Shown piece by piece: positions 1-8,885 of a stretch of DNA of 64,000 nucleotides. Below the pieces are notes generated by a model. That model was given only the letters and a program-made list of their open reading frames with translations. It had not been told where the DNA came from and did no database searches. The first letter of the stretch is position 1. Each line of letters opens with the position of its first letter. This DNA is from Flavobacterium foetidum (GTDB lineage Bacteria > Bacteroidota > Bacteroidia > Flavobacteriales > Flavobacteriaceae): contig NZ_SJTF01000007.1 of NCBI RefSeq assembly GCF_004634245.1, positions 1 to 64,000 of the forward strand, written 5' to 3'. Both the position numbers and the translations under genes were made by a program.

Positions 1-365
1 TTTTCTTTCCTTGTGGGGTTTTTCCTTGTTTTGCTGTTCTTTGGCCTGTTTTGCCGCGAAGGCACCAAGACACAAAGCTTTCTTTTTCTGCCGTTTTTCT
101 TCTCGCAAGGCGCCAGGACGCAAAGTTGTATTTCTGCAATTCCATCATGGCAACGCCTTTTCATTCGATGAACACTCCTGAAGACGCCCCAGCCGCAAAA
201 GATTGCTTCGCTTAATTTTTATTTCAAGCGGAGTTCGGTGAGCTTCGTTTGGAGCGGATACTGGGAAATGGCTTCTTAATTAAGCCATATACAATTCTAG
301 CTTCAAAATCTAGATTTCATGACCTGCCACTTCCTGCTTTATTTCACACCTATATATATAAGGAC
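1..365. other. Intergenic region with short degenerate repeats
   Basis: No convincing gene is visible. Two related stretches occur in tandem: around 53-78 (gcgaaggcaccaagacacaa) and around 105-126 (gcaaggcgccaggacgcaaa). They look like diverged copies of an intergenic repeat motif. An open frame runs from 249 to 578 but uses repeat sequence and shows no protein-like pattern. Confidence 0.4.
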
Positions 366-544
366 AACTCGTCGGGTGAAACTATTGTTTTTTCAATTCT
401 AAATCACATTAGATATAAATCTGCTATAATCTGTTTGAATCTGCGTGAAAATTTTATAAGTAAAAGGATTTCACGCAGATTTTATAGGATTTTAGCAAAT
501 CAAATTACATTTAAGTTCTTGCATTTAGCTTCACCCATTGGGTT
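366..544 (+). repeat. Modular intergenic repeat, copy 1 (core type B)
   Basis: The left end reads aactcgtcgggtgaaacta and the right end ttcacccattgggtt, imperfect inverted copies of each other. Inside is a long palindrome with arms aatctgcgtgaaa (438-450) and tttcacgcagatt (469-481), flanked by ctgctataatctgttt. The core is the reverse complement of the copy at 56205-56378, with only scattered differences. The element sits between non-coding sequence and the L,D-transpeptidase-like gene. Confidence 0.75.
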
Positions 545-628
545 AAGAATATGCAAAACCAAAAACGACAGGTTTTGAAAAACTGTCGGGTGGTGAGGAT
601 GCAAATACATCTTATACAAATTATAATA

Positions 629-656
629 ATAAAAAAAAAGAGCTTTTCAGCTCTTC
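629..656 (-). terminator. Rho-independent terminator of the 687-1289 gene
   Basis: Read on the minus strand, a stem aagagct/agctctt is followed by a run of T residues (complement of 630-639). It lies about 30 bp past the stop codon of the minus-strand gene ending at 687. Confidence 0.8.
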
Positions 657-686
657 TCTATAATATCAATTTCTTCAAAATTACTG

Positions 687-1289
687 CTAATAATAAACTG
701 AAAGCATAATTTTTGAATTAGAACTGTCAATGATTTTTTCAAGTCTTTTAAAAAACATCTCGTTAACCATTGGGCAACCGTGACTGTTAATAATATAATA
801 GCCTTGTTCTTCATAAGGCACTTCTTTATAATGATGCAACACGATAGCTCTCTTCATAGCGTTATTATTTGTCTCATCTAGACCTGCCAATCTAAAGGCT
901 TTTCCGAATACACCTTTATATGACTTTTCTACTGAATATTTTCCTAATGAAGTACAGTTAGATTCAGGAACATTACTGAATTGTAATATATCTCCTTTTA
1001 TTTTAGTTTCTGAGCCTGATCCATGAGCTACTAGCCCCTGGTCGATAATCTGATTATTCTCTAGATCGTAAACAAAAAAACGATTTCTACCTGATTTGAT
1101 TTTCATATCCACTAAAAAAGCGATTTTAGTGTTATACTTATGACTTGAAGCAATAAATGATTTTATTTCACTTACATGTTCATTAAGTCTGAACAATTCT
1201 ACTTCATTTAATAAATCTTTCTTATCTGTTACCTTGTAAGTAGTAAAAGAACTTAAAGAAAAAAGCAGTGCCATAAAAAATATTCTCAT
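687..1289 (-). CDS. L,D-transpeptidase catalytic-domain-like secreted protein (YkuD_2 type)
   Basis: The protein is about 200 aa. It begins with a hydrophobic signal segment (MRIFFMALLFSLSSF), then an N-terminal helical stretch, then a domain with HGSGS near the middle and SHGCP near the C-terminus. The SHGC motif is the active-site cysteine signature of L,D-transpeptidase-related murein enzymes, and the spacing fits the Bacteroidota YkuD_2 group rather than classical YkuD. Such proteins are expected in the periplasm acting on peptidoglycan, but the substrate cannot be told from sequence. I chose the ATG at 1289 because the alternative start three codons upstream (1298) weakens the signal peptide. 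The gene stands alone, with its own terminator. Confidence 0.8.
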   Translation of the reverse strand: MRIFFMALLFSLSSFTTYKVTDKKDLLNEVELFRLNEHVSEIKSFIASSHKYNTKIAFLVDMKIKSGRNRFFVYDLENNQIIDQGLVAHGSGSETKIKGDILQFSNVPESNCTSLGKYSVEKSYKGVFGKAFRLAGLDETNNNAMKRAIVLHHYKEVPYEEQGYYIINSHGCPMVNEMFFKRLEKIIDSSNSKIMLSVYY

Positions 1290-1298
1290 AGAAGCCAA

Positions 1299-1651
1299 TG
1301 TATTAAGTTACAATGCAGATTTGGGATCAGCATTTAAATGTTTGTTGCTGCAAAATTATATCTAGATTTTATAAAATTCCCATATCGACGTGTTAAAATT
1401 AATATAAATAATTGAAAATAAAAAGCTTAACTTATAAAATTTTCTTAAAACAGGGAGTAAAATTCTTTTCAATCTTATAAATGAAATTTTAGATTTCAAA
1501 AACTGTGCTTCTATTTCTAATTCATTGTAATCTTATTGGAACTCCCAAGACAATTAAGTGTATTTACTTTTTTTCAGTTTGCTCGTTTTTTCCCCATTAA
1601 ACAGACACAAATTCATTACACAAATACGTTTGATTTTATTAATTTTACAGC
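1299..1651. other. Intergenic region between divergent genes
   Basis: This AT-rich stretch separates the L,D-transpeptidase-like gene (minus) and the AraC gene (plus). Apart from the -7-like box at 1625-1632 no structured element or gene was found. Confidence 0.5.
1625..1632 (+). promoter_or_regulatory. Bacteroidota -7 box (TACGTTTG) for the AraC gene
   Basis: TACGTTTG matches the Bacteroidota primary-sigma -7 consensus TAnnTTTG and ends 19 bp before the ATG at 1652. No clear -33 TTTG is visible, so the call rests on one box and its position. Confidence 0.45.
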
Positions 1652-2530
1652 ATGAAAGAAAAGAAAAAAAGAATCATTTCTGAGTTCAATAACGAACTTA
1701 AGTTGAAGGGCTTTAAAGCTTTTCAAATAGAAGATGATAGCAACGCAACACGGGTATACAGCAGGAAAGATTTCTTTAAAATATGCTTGACTACAGGACA
1801 CAGTAAAATTCACTATGCTGAAAAAAGCTTTGAGCAACAGGGAACTATATTGTTTTTTGGCAATCCTCACATCCCCTATTCATGGGAAACAATCTCCACC
1901 CAATATATAGGCTATACTATTTTATTTTCTGAAGAGTTTCTCAAATATTCTGAACGCTCCGAAAGTCTCCACCAATCACCTTTTTTTAAAATTGGCGGAA
2001 CACCGGTTCTTCGTATATCTGAAGAACAAAGAATATTTCTTAATACCCTGTTTCAGAAAATGATAGAAGAACAAAAGAGTGATTATACATATAAAGATGA
2101 ACTCATACGAAGTTATATCCAACTGATTATTCACGAAGCATTAAAACTGCAACCGTCTGAAAATTATAATGAAACAAAAAACGGAACGGCAAGGATTGCA
2201 TCTGTATTTGTGGAACTTCTAGAAAGACAATTTCCTATAGAAAATGCGGACACACCGCTAACAATGACAACCGCAAAAGATTATGCGCAGCATTTAAATA
2301 TTCACGTCAATTATTTGAACAGGGCCATGAAAGAGATTACTGGAAAATCAACCACATCTCACATTACAGAGCGAATAACTGCCGAAGCAAAAGCGCTTTT
2401 GCAACATACAGACTGGAATATTGCAGATATAGCTTATGCGCTTGGTTTTGAATATCCGACTTATTTCAACAACTTTTTTAAAAAACATACCAACACCAAC
2501 CCGAAGTCTTTTAGAGATTCTGAGGTTTGA
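1652..2530 (+). CDS. AraC family transcriptional regulator
   Basis: This 292-aa protein has an N-terminal cupin-like sensing region (about residues 20-150) and a C-terminal double helix-turn-helix of the AraC/XylS type (about 190-290). Visible hallmarks are the first HTH around YAQHLNIHVNYLNRAMKEIT and the second motif WNIADIAYALGFEYPTYFNNFFKK ending in NPKSFR. It precedes the hydrolase, acetyltransferase and cupin genes in the same direction with short gaps and probably controls them. In this regulator group the ligand is usually a small molecule, but none can be inferred here. Confidence 0.9.
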   Translation: MKEKKKRIISEFNNELKLKGFKAFQIEDDSNATRVYSRKDFFKICLTTGHSKIHYAEKSFEQQGTILFFGNPHIPYSWETISTQYIGYTILFSEEFLKYSERSESLHQSPFFKIGGTPVLRISEEQRIFLNTLFQKMIEEQKSDYTYKDELIRSYIQLIIHEALKLQPSENYNETKNGTARIASVFVELLERQFPIENADTPLTMTTAKDYAQHLNIHVNYLNRAMKEITGKSTTSHITERITAEAKALLQHTDWNIADIAYALGFEYPTYFNNFFKKHTNTNPKSFRDSEV

Positions 2531-2616
2531 AATTCTTAATTTTTGGTTTGATATTCATTAACGGCGCCTTATGGTGCCGTTTTAATTTTGCTCCTTGTAA
2601 TTTAAACATTATAAAA

Positions 2617-3669
2617 ATGAGAATAACTGCATTAGTGGCTTTGTCCTTTTTGGTCATCGGACAAGCGTTTTCGCAAAACAAGGAATCAATTCAAAACAAA
2701 AAGAAAATGAACACAACAGAAGAACAGTATACATTTAAGTTAAGTGATAAAGTAACACGTCAGAAAGTAAGTTTTAAAAATCGTTACGGCATAATCCTTT
2801 CTGGAGATCTCTATCTTCCTAAAAACACCGGCAAAACTTTACTTGCGGCTATAGCGATAAGTGGTCCTTTTGGAGCAGTCAAGGAACAGTCGTCAGGATT
2901 GTATGCAAATCAAATGGCAGAACGCGGATTTGCAACACTGGCATTTGACCCTTCTTATACAGGAGAAAGCAGTGGCGAGCCTCGTAATGTTGCTTCGTCT
3001 GATATCAATACAGAAGATTTTAGTGCCGCAGTCGATTTTCTAGGGCTGCAAAAAAATATAAATCGAGAAAAAATCGGAATTATAGGCATCTGCGGATTTG
3101 GCGGTTTTGCGCTCAACGCAATCGCAGTTGATAAACGCATCAAAGCTGCAGCAACAACAAGTATGTATGATATCCCGCGTGTTGCCTCAAAAGGTTATAA
3201 TGATAAGATAACGTTGGAAGAACGTACCAAAACATTAAAGCAAATGAGCCTACAGCGTTGGATAGATGCAGAGAATGGAACAAGTGCATATGGAAAATGT
3301 CCGAATCCAGATAAATTAAATGGCGATGAACCTGAATTTATTAAAAGTTATTTCGACTATTACAAAACGCCTAGAGGTTTCCATTCCCGATCAATAAACT
3401 CTAATGGCGCATGGACGGCAACAAGTGGTTTTTCTTTGATGAATATGCCTATACTAACTTACATTAGAGAAATCGCTCCAAGACCTATACTTATTATAGC
3501 GGGCGAAAATGCTCATTCTCGATATTTCAGTGAAGATATTTTTAAAGTAGCGGCCGAACCTAAGGAATTAATTATTATACCAAATTCAGTGCACGTGGAT
3601 TTGTACGATCGACTGGATAAGATTCCGTTTGAAAAACTACAGGATTTTTTTCAAAACAACTTGAAATAA
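2617..3669 (+). CDS. Secreted alpha/beta hydrolase (dienelactone-hydrolase/YcjY-like)
   Basis: The frame is open from 2527, but the ATG at 2617 gives a clean signal peptide (MRITALVALSFLVIGQAFSQ), so a 350-aa exported protein is preferred. The alpha/beta-hydrolase nucleophile elbow reads GICGFGG with Cys at about residue 159, instead of the usual serine; cysteine nucleophiles are known in dienelactone hydrolases. A conserved His occurs in NSVHVDLYD near residue 326 and an AGENAHSR acid-loop motif precedes it. The gene follows the AraC regulator and precedes the acetyltransferase by 9 bp, suggesting one operon. The substrate is unknown; ester or lactone cleavage is an inference from the family. 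Confidence 0.75.
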   Translation: MRITALVALSFLVIGQAFSQNKESIQNKKKMNTTEEQYTFKLSDKVTRQKVSFKNRYGIILSGDLYLPKNTGKTLLAAIAISGPFGAVKEQSSGLYANQMAERGFATLAFDPSYTGESSGEPRNVASSDINTEDFSAAVDFLGLQKNINREKIGIIGICGFGGFALNAIAVDKRIKAAATTSMYDIPRVASKGYNDKITLEERTKTLKQMSLQRWIDAENGTSAYGKCPNPDKLNGDEPEFIKSYFDYYKTPRGFHSRSINSNGAWTATSGFSLMNMPILTYIREIAPRPILIIAGENAHSRYFSEDIFKVAAEPKELIIIPNSVHVDLYDRLDKIPFEKLQDFFQNNLK

Positions 3670-3678
3670 TCTAAAATC

Positions 3679-4251
3679 ATGAAGCCGATAAAAAATACCG
3701 AAGACATATTTGCCCGACTTTTAAAGGGAGAAACCATACTACCCAAAGACCCAGAAATACATCGTCTACTGGCGTCTTCCTACGCAACAAAGATATTGCT
3801 TTCCAATCTAAACGATTCGAATAATCCTTTAGAAATTAGATCAATCTTGGGTCAGATTACTGAGGGCCAAATCCACGAAAGTACTAATGTGTTTACCCCA
3901 ATCTACATCAACTACGGCAAAAACCTCAAAATAGGGAAAAATGTCTTTATCAATTTTAACTGCACTTTTCTGGATTTGGGAGGAATCACCATTGAAGATA
4001 ATGTTCTAATTGCACCTCATGTTAGTTTACTATCAGAAGAACACCCAATAGATCCCAGAGATAGGCAATCGCTTAAACCGGCCCGTGTTCACATCAAAAA
4101 AAACGCATGGATAGGTGCAAATGCAACTATTCTCCCAGGAGTTACGATAGGTGAAAATGCCATAGTCGCTGCTGGCGCAGTGGTGAATAAAGATGTTCCT
4201 GATAATACTATCGTAGGAGGAATACCTGCAAAAACTATTAAGACTCTCTGA
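3679..4251 (+). CDS. Maltose/galactoside O-acetyltransferase-like (left-handed beta-helix)
   Basis: This 190-aa protein has a short helical N-terminus and then hexapeptide repeats that build a left-handed beta-helix (for example [19 protein letters not shown] and [25 protein letters not shown]). The LSEEHP segment aligns with the region of the catalytic histidine in the Maa/LacA family, which moves acetyl from acetyl-CoA to a sugar or similar hydroxyl. It is probably cytosolic. It sits 9 bp after the hydrolase and 24 bp before the cupin gene, so co-transcription is likely. Whether it acts on a sugar is not shown by the sequence. Confidence 0.85.
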   Translation: MKPIKNTEDIFARLLKGETILPKDPEIHRLLASSYATKILLSNLNDSNNPLEIRSILGQITEGQIHESTNVFTPIYINYGKNLKIGKNVFINFNCTFLDLGGITIEDNVLIAPHVSLLSEEHPIDPRDRQSLKPARVHIKKNAWIGANATILPGVTIGENAIVAAGAVVNKDVPDNTIVGGIPAKTIKTL

Positions 4252-4275
4252 TTGGCAAGCTAAACGTAAAATAAA

Positions 4276-4749
4276 ATGAGAACAATAATCGTTTCAATAA
4301 TTGCGACATCTATTTTGATTGCATGTAAATCTAAAACAGAAACTATGAATACATCAGAAATATTTCCTAAAGGTGATCCACTTTCCAACGACTGGTTTAC
4401 TGGTCATGCTTTTCTAAAACCTTTGATTGCAAAAGATAACAACAATGAATATACTGTTGGCAGCGTCACTTTTGAACCTGGCGCCAGAACCAACTGGCAT
4501 ACGCATCCAAAAGGTCAGGTTTTACTAGTTATTGAAGGCCAAGGACTTTATCAAGAAAAGGATAAAACCGCTCAGATTATAAAAAAAGGAGACGTGATAA
4601 ATATTCCAGAAAATACAGAACATTGGCATGGAGCCACTTCAACAACTAAAATGGTTCATATCGCGATTACTAATTTTAAAGAAGAAACGCAGGTCACATG
4701 GCTTCATCCAGTAACTGAAGAAGAATATCGAAGCGCAAATACCAACTAG
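4276..4749 (+). CDS. Cupin-domain lipoprotein
   Basis: This 157-aa protein starts with a lipobox-like signal (IIATSILIAC, Cys about residue 17), so it is probably a membrane-anchored periplasmic protein. The rest is one cupin barrel: motif 1 is WHTHPKGQVLLVIEGQG and motif 2 is GDVINIPENTEHWHGA, supplying His/Glu/His metal ligands. The pattern resembles cupins annotated as mandelonitrile-lyase-like or carboxymuconolactone-associated proteins. It is the last gene of the AraC-hydrolase-acetyltransferase cluster and is followed by a strong terminator. A role in handling a small reactive metabolite is an inference from the neighbours only. Confidence 0.8.
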   Translation: MRTIIVSIIATSILIACKSKTETMNTSEIFPKGDPLSNDWFTGHAFLKPLIAKDNNNEYTVGSVTFEPGARTNWHTHPKGQVLLVIEGQGLYQEKDKTAQIIKKGDVINIPENTEHWHGATSTTKMVHIAITNFKEETQVTWLHPVTEEEYRSANTN

Positions 4750-4759
4750 GAGTAATAGA

Positions 4760-4795
4760 AAAGCCAGAGAACATTGCTCTGGCTTTATGTTTTTA
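4760..4795 (+). terminator. Terminator after the cupin gene
   Basis: A perfect 10-bp stem aaagccagag/ctctggcttt (4760-4769 and 4777-4786) is followed by atgttttt. It ends the plus-strand operon and may also stop read-through from the PRC-barrel gene on the other strand. Confidence 0.8.
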
Positions 4796-4823
4796 AGAAA
4801 ATTTAGTTTTACTAATATAAAAT

Positions 4824-5342
4824 CTAGTAATGACGATTTTCAAATTCTCTACGGTTATAAAAAGTGTCATCGTCGCTATCGGATCCAAAACGTGACTCTT
4901 CGTCGGGATAGTAGGACTTCAGCACACTTCTTTCATAATTCCTGTCAAAATTATGGAGTTGATTGTATCGGATTGTTTTTCTAAAAGTATCGTAACCAAT
5001 GCTGTTTGCCATGACAATTTTCGTATCCTTGTTAATGCTCACAGAACCTATAGGTATGATTAAATGGCTCTCCCCGTCTCTGTACATAAATTCTTTTCCG
5101 CTTTCATTCGCAATAGCATCATGCACCTCATGGCGGCTGTCATCAATAATCGTTTTATCTACATTAACATCTAGATAAACAACACGTTGCATATCTTTGT
5201 TTACCCAAAGATTATCAATCTTACCTATTGTACGGTTATCGGCGTCTACTATCTTCCATCCTCTTACATCAGAATAGTTGGAAGCAACTTTATAGTCGGT
5301 AAGTTCGTCCAGTCTGTATAGTTTTCTATCTTTATTTTCCAT
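4824..5342 (-). CDS. PRC-barrel domain protein
   Basis: This 172-aa soluble protein has a PRC-barrel beta fold in residues about 20-120, seen in DVRGWKIVDADNRTIGKIDN and the repeated GESHLIIPIGSV stretch, followed by an acidic, low-complexity tail (DEESRFGSDSDDD). PRC-barrel proteins of this kind in Bacteroidota are general and often stress-linked. The gene lies just downstream of the small membrane protein at 5425-5589 on the same strand, so the two may be co-expressed. No catalytic residue is evident. Confidence 0.8.
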   Translation of the reverse strand: MENKDRKLYRLDELTDYKVASNYSDVRGWKIVDADNRTIGKIDNLWVNKDMQRVVYLDVNVDKTIIDDSRHEVHDAIANESGKEFMYRDGESHLIIPIGSVSINKDTKIVMANSIGYDTFRKTIRYNQLHNFDRNYERSVLKSYYPDEESRFGSDSDDDTFYNRREFENRHY

Positions 5343-5424
5343 ATTCTTTTTAATATTATGATATTGTCATCAAGTTAAATTGAAGATCAGCGAAATCGTA
5401 ATCCTTCAATTTTCTTTTTTATGA

Positions 5425-5589
5425 TTAATTTGCAGTACTATCTGCACTTATAGTTTCGATTTCTGTTCGGCTATTGTTTTGCATATCATCGTCTCTCAAA
5501 AACACGTAATATACAACAGCTGCAATCAACAGCAACGCAACAATCCAAGGCCAAATCGGCTTCTTTTTTTCAATTTTAATTTCTGCCAT
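5425..5589 (-). CDS. Small single-pass membrane protein (54 aa)
   Basis: A 54-codon frame starts MAEIKIEKKKPIWPW, continues with a single hydrophobic helix (IVALLLIAAVVYYVF) and ends in a polar, acidic tail. A purine-rich AAGAAAG lies just before the ATG. The basic cytoplasmic end, the membrane helix and the polar tail together look like a real small membrane protein, and it is oriented with the PRC-barrel gene 82 bp downstream. No function is known to me. Confidence 0.65.
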   Translation of the reverse strand: MAEIKIEKKKPIWPWIVALLLIAAVVYYVFLRDDDMQNNSRTEIETISADSTAN

Positions 5590-5730
5590 AACTTTCTTTT
5601 TTAGTGAATATTATTACTTTTATTAAAGATACAAATGAGCAATGGCTGTCGAAGTATTTAATTTCATGCAGAATTTATACAATTCCCAGTAGCATAAAAA
5701 ACTGATAGTAAGCAACTTTAATGAGCATAA

Positions 5731-5758
5731 TAAAAAAGGATCGGAAAATTCCGATCCT
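5731..5758 (-). terminator. Terminator of the 5972-6166 lipoprotein gene
   Basis: A 10-bp perfect stem aggatcggaa/ttccgatcct (5737-5758) is followed on the minus strand by six T residues. It lies downstream of the minus-strand gene ending at 5972. Confidence 0.8.
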
Positions 5759-5822
5759 CACTTTACTTTAGCAGTAGGTTTTAATCTTTAAACAAAACTA
5801 CTTTATAATATTTCTTGTTGTG

Positions 5823-5837
5823 TGTCTCAATGAGACA
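5823..5837. promoter_or_regulatory. Short perfect palindrome TGTCTCAATGAGACA
   Basis: Seven-base perfect arms surround one central A. There is no T run beside it, so it looks more like a protein-binding site than a terminator. The nearest gene is the small lipoprotein upstream on the minus strand; no partner regulator is obvious. Confidence 0.25.
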
Positions 5838-5971
5838 GATTCCTTCATCAGAATTTTGCAAATTCTTTCAAGAATTTTAAATATAATTGTTTTAACAAAA
5901 AAAAATAAAAAACAGAAATGCTTTAAGAATCAATGCCAAGAAACCCACTACTTATTGCTAAATCTAAAAAA

Positions 5972-6166
5972 TTAGCGTTTCTTTCGCTGCCCTGGTGCAT
6001 ATGCTTTAGCGCTTTTCTCTCCTGACATTTTTTTAGCTTGTCCTGGAGGCACTTTTCCTGAACGTGTAGCAACATGTGTATGAGTGCTACAAGCATTAAG
6101 GCTTAATGCCAAAAAGGAAAAAACAATTAATGCCGATACAATTTTTCTATATTTTGCTATTCGCAT
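5972..6166 (-). CDS. Small lipoprotein with PPGQAKK motif
   Basis: This 64-aa protein has a signal sequence ending in a lipobox (LALSLNAC) and a mature part rich in Lys, Gly and Pro: VPPGQAKKMSGEKSAKAYAPGQRKKR. The same short PPGQAKK...SAKxYAPG pattern recurs in small Bacteroidota proteins that databases often label 'quinol oxidase subunit 4', a name with little support. It is probably anchored in the envelope. It is a single gene with its own terminator. Function unknown. Confidence 0.75.
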   Translation of the reverse strand: MRIAKYRKIVSALIVFSFLALSLNACSTHTHVATRSGKVPPGQAKKMSGEKSAKAYAPGQRKKR

Positions 6167-6368
6167 AGGGATAATCAGTTTAAAATTTTAATTCGTAAGC
6201 AAAGATAATGTTAATTATAACTTTAAAGAATTATCATCTATAAAAAAACGAAGAACTACGTATTCCGTAGTTAACAAAAATAATCTTAAAATTATATAAT
6301 CTAGTGTCTTAAAAACTATAATTATTTGTAAACCAGTTTTTTGTAACTTCATATTTAATTTTGTGCTT

Positions 6369-8360
6369 ATGGAGTCTGTTGATATACCTGTTCCTCATAA
6401 TGAAGCTGAACGACTTGATGCTTTAAAACGTTATAATATACTAGATACGCTTCCTGATAACGCTTTTGATGATGCAACAGCGCTTGTATCATACATCTGC
6501 GGAGTTCCGATCGCTTATATTTCTTTTATTGATGAAAGCAGGCAGTGGTATAAATCTGAAATCGGTCTCGGAGTTTCTGAAGTGCCAAGAGAGATTACTT
6601 TCTGCCGCTACACAATAATGGACTCTAAACTGGTCGAAATTCCTGATACCTTGCTCAATGAAAGATTTAAAAATGACCCAAATGTAATAGACGGATTTAA
6701 AATAAGATTTTATGCTGGAGTTCCCTTGACCACTCCAGACGGTTATCATATAGGTGTTTTGTGTGCGGCCGATCATGTACCGAGAAATCTTAATGACAGT
6801 CAGCGAAATGCTCTTCAAATTGTAGCTCGCCATGTTATCAATACATTGGAACTTGGAACAAAAAACAACGAGCTTGCTAGTCAGAAAAAAATAGCTGAGA
6901 GAGCTGTAGCGGCAAAAGATAGTTTTTTGGCAAATATGAGCCATGAAATAAGAACCCCACTAAATGCGGTAATTGGTTTTACCGAGTTGCTAGCTGGTAC
7001 TCAACTTGATCAACAACAGCGTAGTTATGTAAAAGATGTGCAAACTGCTGGAGAAAATCTTTTACTTATAGTGAATGATATATTGGATTTGTCTAAAATC
7101 GAGTCTGGCGGACTTACTCTTGAGCTTCAACCTTTTCACTTAAAAAAAGCACTTAGACATGTGTATGACCTGCTTAAGGTAAAAGTTCCTGAGGGCGTAG
7201 AATTCAATCTTTACTTAGATGCCGAATTGCCAGAAATCATATCGGGCGATCAAGTGAGGCTAAATCAAATTCTGATGAATCTTGCAGGAAACGCACTTAA
7301 ATTTACCACTGAAGGAGAAGTGACCATCTCTGTAAAAAAAACAGGAGAAACAGAAGAGGCTTATCTAATTCGTTTGTCTGTCAAAGACACGGGAATTGGC
7401 ATACCGCAGGAACATCTTAATACTGTTTTTGAGCGCTTTACTCAAGCAGAAGAAAGCACAACCAGAAAATTTGGTGGCACTGGTCTAGGACTGAGCATAG
7501 TGAAACAGCTTGTAGAGCTTCACGACTCTACAATCCAGGTTAAAAGCCGAGAAGGAGTTGGATCGGAGTTTTTCTTTACGTTGACCTATAACAAAACATT
7601 TCACGAAACAAATGAGCCCGAAGCGTTGCCTGTTAATGATTTAGGCCAACTTAAAATATTGCTTTGCGAAGATAATCGGTTAAATCAGAAATTGGCGCAA
7701 AATGTAATAGAAGGGTTTGGTTTTGAAATTGATATTGCTGAAAACGGAGATCAAGGAATCGAATTTTTATCTAAAAATAAATACGACTTAGTGCTTATGG
7801 ATCTCCAAATGCCTGTACGAGACGGATATCAGACTACAAATTATATTCGCAAAGAGTTAAATAGTGCCATACCGATTATAGCTATGACTGCACACTCATT
7901 GGCAGGAGAACAAGATCGATGTTACGATGCCGGTATGGATGGATATGTTCCGAAGCCTTTTAAGCAGTACGAACTATTGGAAACTATTAAAACGGTATTA
8001 AAAAAAGAACCGCGCTCTATGAAGCGTCCTAAAGCAGACTTATCACGCATTGAAGAAACAGACCGCAAAAAACCAGGCTGGAAAAAAGAAGTCACTTCTC
8101 AGTTTATAGAAAGAGCACCACAGGAACTTAAAGAATTAGAGAATGCTATAAAAAAATCAGATTTCCAAACGGTGCTGCATACAGCAGAGCAGCTTCAAAT
8201 ATGGCTTCATCTATTTGTACTCGAAAATCTCAGCAAACATTTATCAAATATCGAACATGAAGCTCTTAGAAAAAAATTTACAGCCGAATCCGCCGACAGT
8301 ATGGAAATACTATTCTGCAGCATACAAGAAGTCCTAAAAGATCTTAAAGCAGTTGTTTGA
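6369..8360 (+). CDS. GAF-domain hybrid sensor histidine kinase/response regulator
   Basis: This roughly 663-aa protein has an N-terminal GAF domain (about 25-165), a HisKA H-box with SHEIRTPLNAVIGF (His near 193), an HATPase domain (about 295-410; N-box LNLAGNALKF region, G2 GGTGLGLSIV), a receiver (about 425-545; LMDLQMPV with the acceptor Asp near 477) and a C-terminal HPt-like helical region (about 570-660). In the HPt segment the expected A-H-x-L-K reads A-E-Q-L-Q, so Glu607 stands where the phospho-His is usual. No transmembrane helix is seen, so it is probably cytosolic. A GTG at 6363 is possible; I prefer the ATG two codons later. No partner response regulator is adjacent. Confidence 0.9.
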   Translation: MESVDIPVPHNEAERLDALKRYNILDTLPDNAFDDATALVSYICGVPIAYISFIDESRQWYKSEIGLGVSEVPREITFCRYTIMDSKLVEIPDTLLNERFKNDPNVIDGFKIRFYAGVPLTTPDGYHIGVLCAADHVPRNLNDSQRNALQIVARHVINTLELGTKNNELASQKKIAERAVAAKDSFLANMSHEIRTPLNAVIGFTELLAGTQLDQQQRSYVKDVQTAGENLLLIVNDILDLSKIESGGLTLELQPFHLKKALRHVYDLLKVKVPEGVEFNLYLDAELPEIISGDQVRLNQILMNLAGNALKFTTEGEVTISVKKTGETEEAYLIRLSVKDTGIGIPQEHLNTVFERFTQAEESTTRKFGGTGLGLSIVKQLVELHDSTIQVKSREGVGSEFFFTLTYNKTFHETNEPEALPVNDLGQLKILLCEDNRLNQKLAQNVIEGFGFEIDIAENGDQGIEFLSKNKYDLVLMDLQMPVRDGYQTTNYIRKELNSAIPIIAMTAHSLAGEQDRCYDAGMDGYVPKPFKQYELLETIKTVLKKEPRSMKRPKADLSRIEETDRKKPGWKKEVTSQFIERAPQELKELENAIKKSDFQTVLHTAEQLQIWLHLFVLENLSKHLSNIEHEALRKKFTAESADSMEILFCSIQEVLKDLKAVV

Positions 8361-8377
8361 TAGAACTTTTACATCTC

Positions 8378-8737
8378 TCACATTGCAGCATCTAACTGCT
8401 CTTTAGCCAGCTTTATGTGTTTTAGAACAAACTGTTTGTGGGTCAGATTATAATAAGCATTTGCCAGTAAATAAGCATCAAGAGGATGCTCTCGATACTC
8501 ATAGTAGAAACATTCCGTATAAACGACGTCGTTTTTTTCTTTAAATATTTTATCATAAACAGGAAATGCCCTGTAGTCATACTTTTCCTGAACTTTTCTA
8601 ATTTGTTTTTGTTGATGCTGTGAAAAGGATTTTAAATCATCGTATCGATTGAAATATTTTATAAAAAAGAATGCAAGAACGAAATTCGATACAATCAATA
8701 ATCCTATTAATAGGGTTCTGCTACTATATTTTTTCAT
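8378..8737 (-). CDS. Hypothetical membrane-anchored protein
   Basis: This 119-aa protein has one N-terminal membrane helix (about residues 7-27, LLIGLLIVSNFVLAFFFI) followed by a charged helical region with Tyr-rich stretches (YTECFYYEYREHPLDAYLLANAYYN) that might be a short TPR-like hairpin. I do not recognise the family. It converges on the hybrid kinase gene with an 18-bp gap and no visible terminator between them. Confidence 0.6.
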   Translation of the reverse strand: MKKYSSRTLLIGLLIVSNFVLAFFFIKYFNRYDDLKSFSQHQQKQIRKVQEKYDYRAFPVYDKIFKEKNDVVYTECFYYEYREHPLDAYLLANAYYNLTHKQFVLKHIKLAKEQLDAAM

Positions 8738-8885
8738 CCACTTTAAATCTTGTGTTTTAAAGTAAAAATATTAAAAATAACAATTAGAAAAATAATTGTT
8801 AATCACACACTTAAATTATTTGAAAATAGTCTGTGTTTTGTATTTTTAGCTAAAAAACATAACTATAACATTAACTTCTATTATT

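Noticed and set aside
249..578. Open frame of 109 codons on the plus strand
   Set aside because: It runs through the palindromic repeat at 366-544, has no start signal, and its residues reflect repeat DNA.
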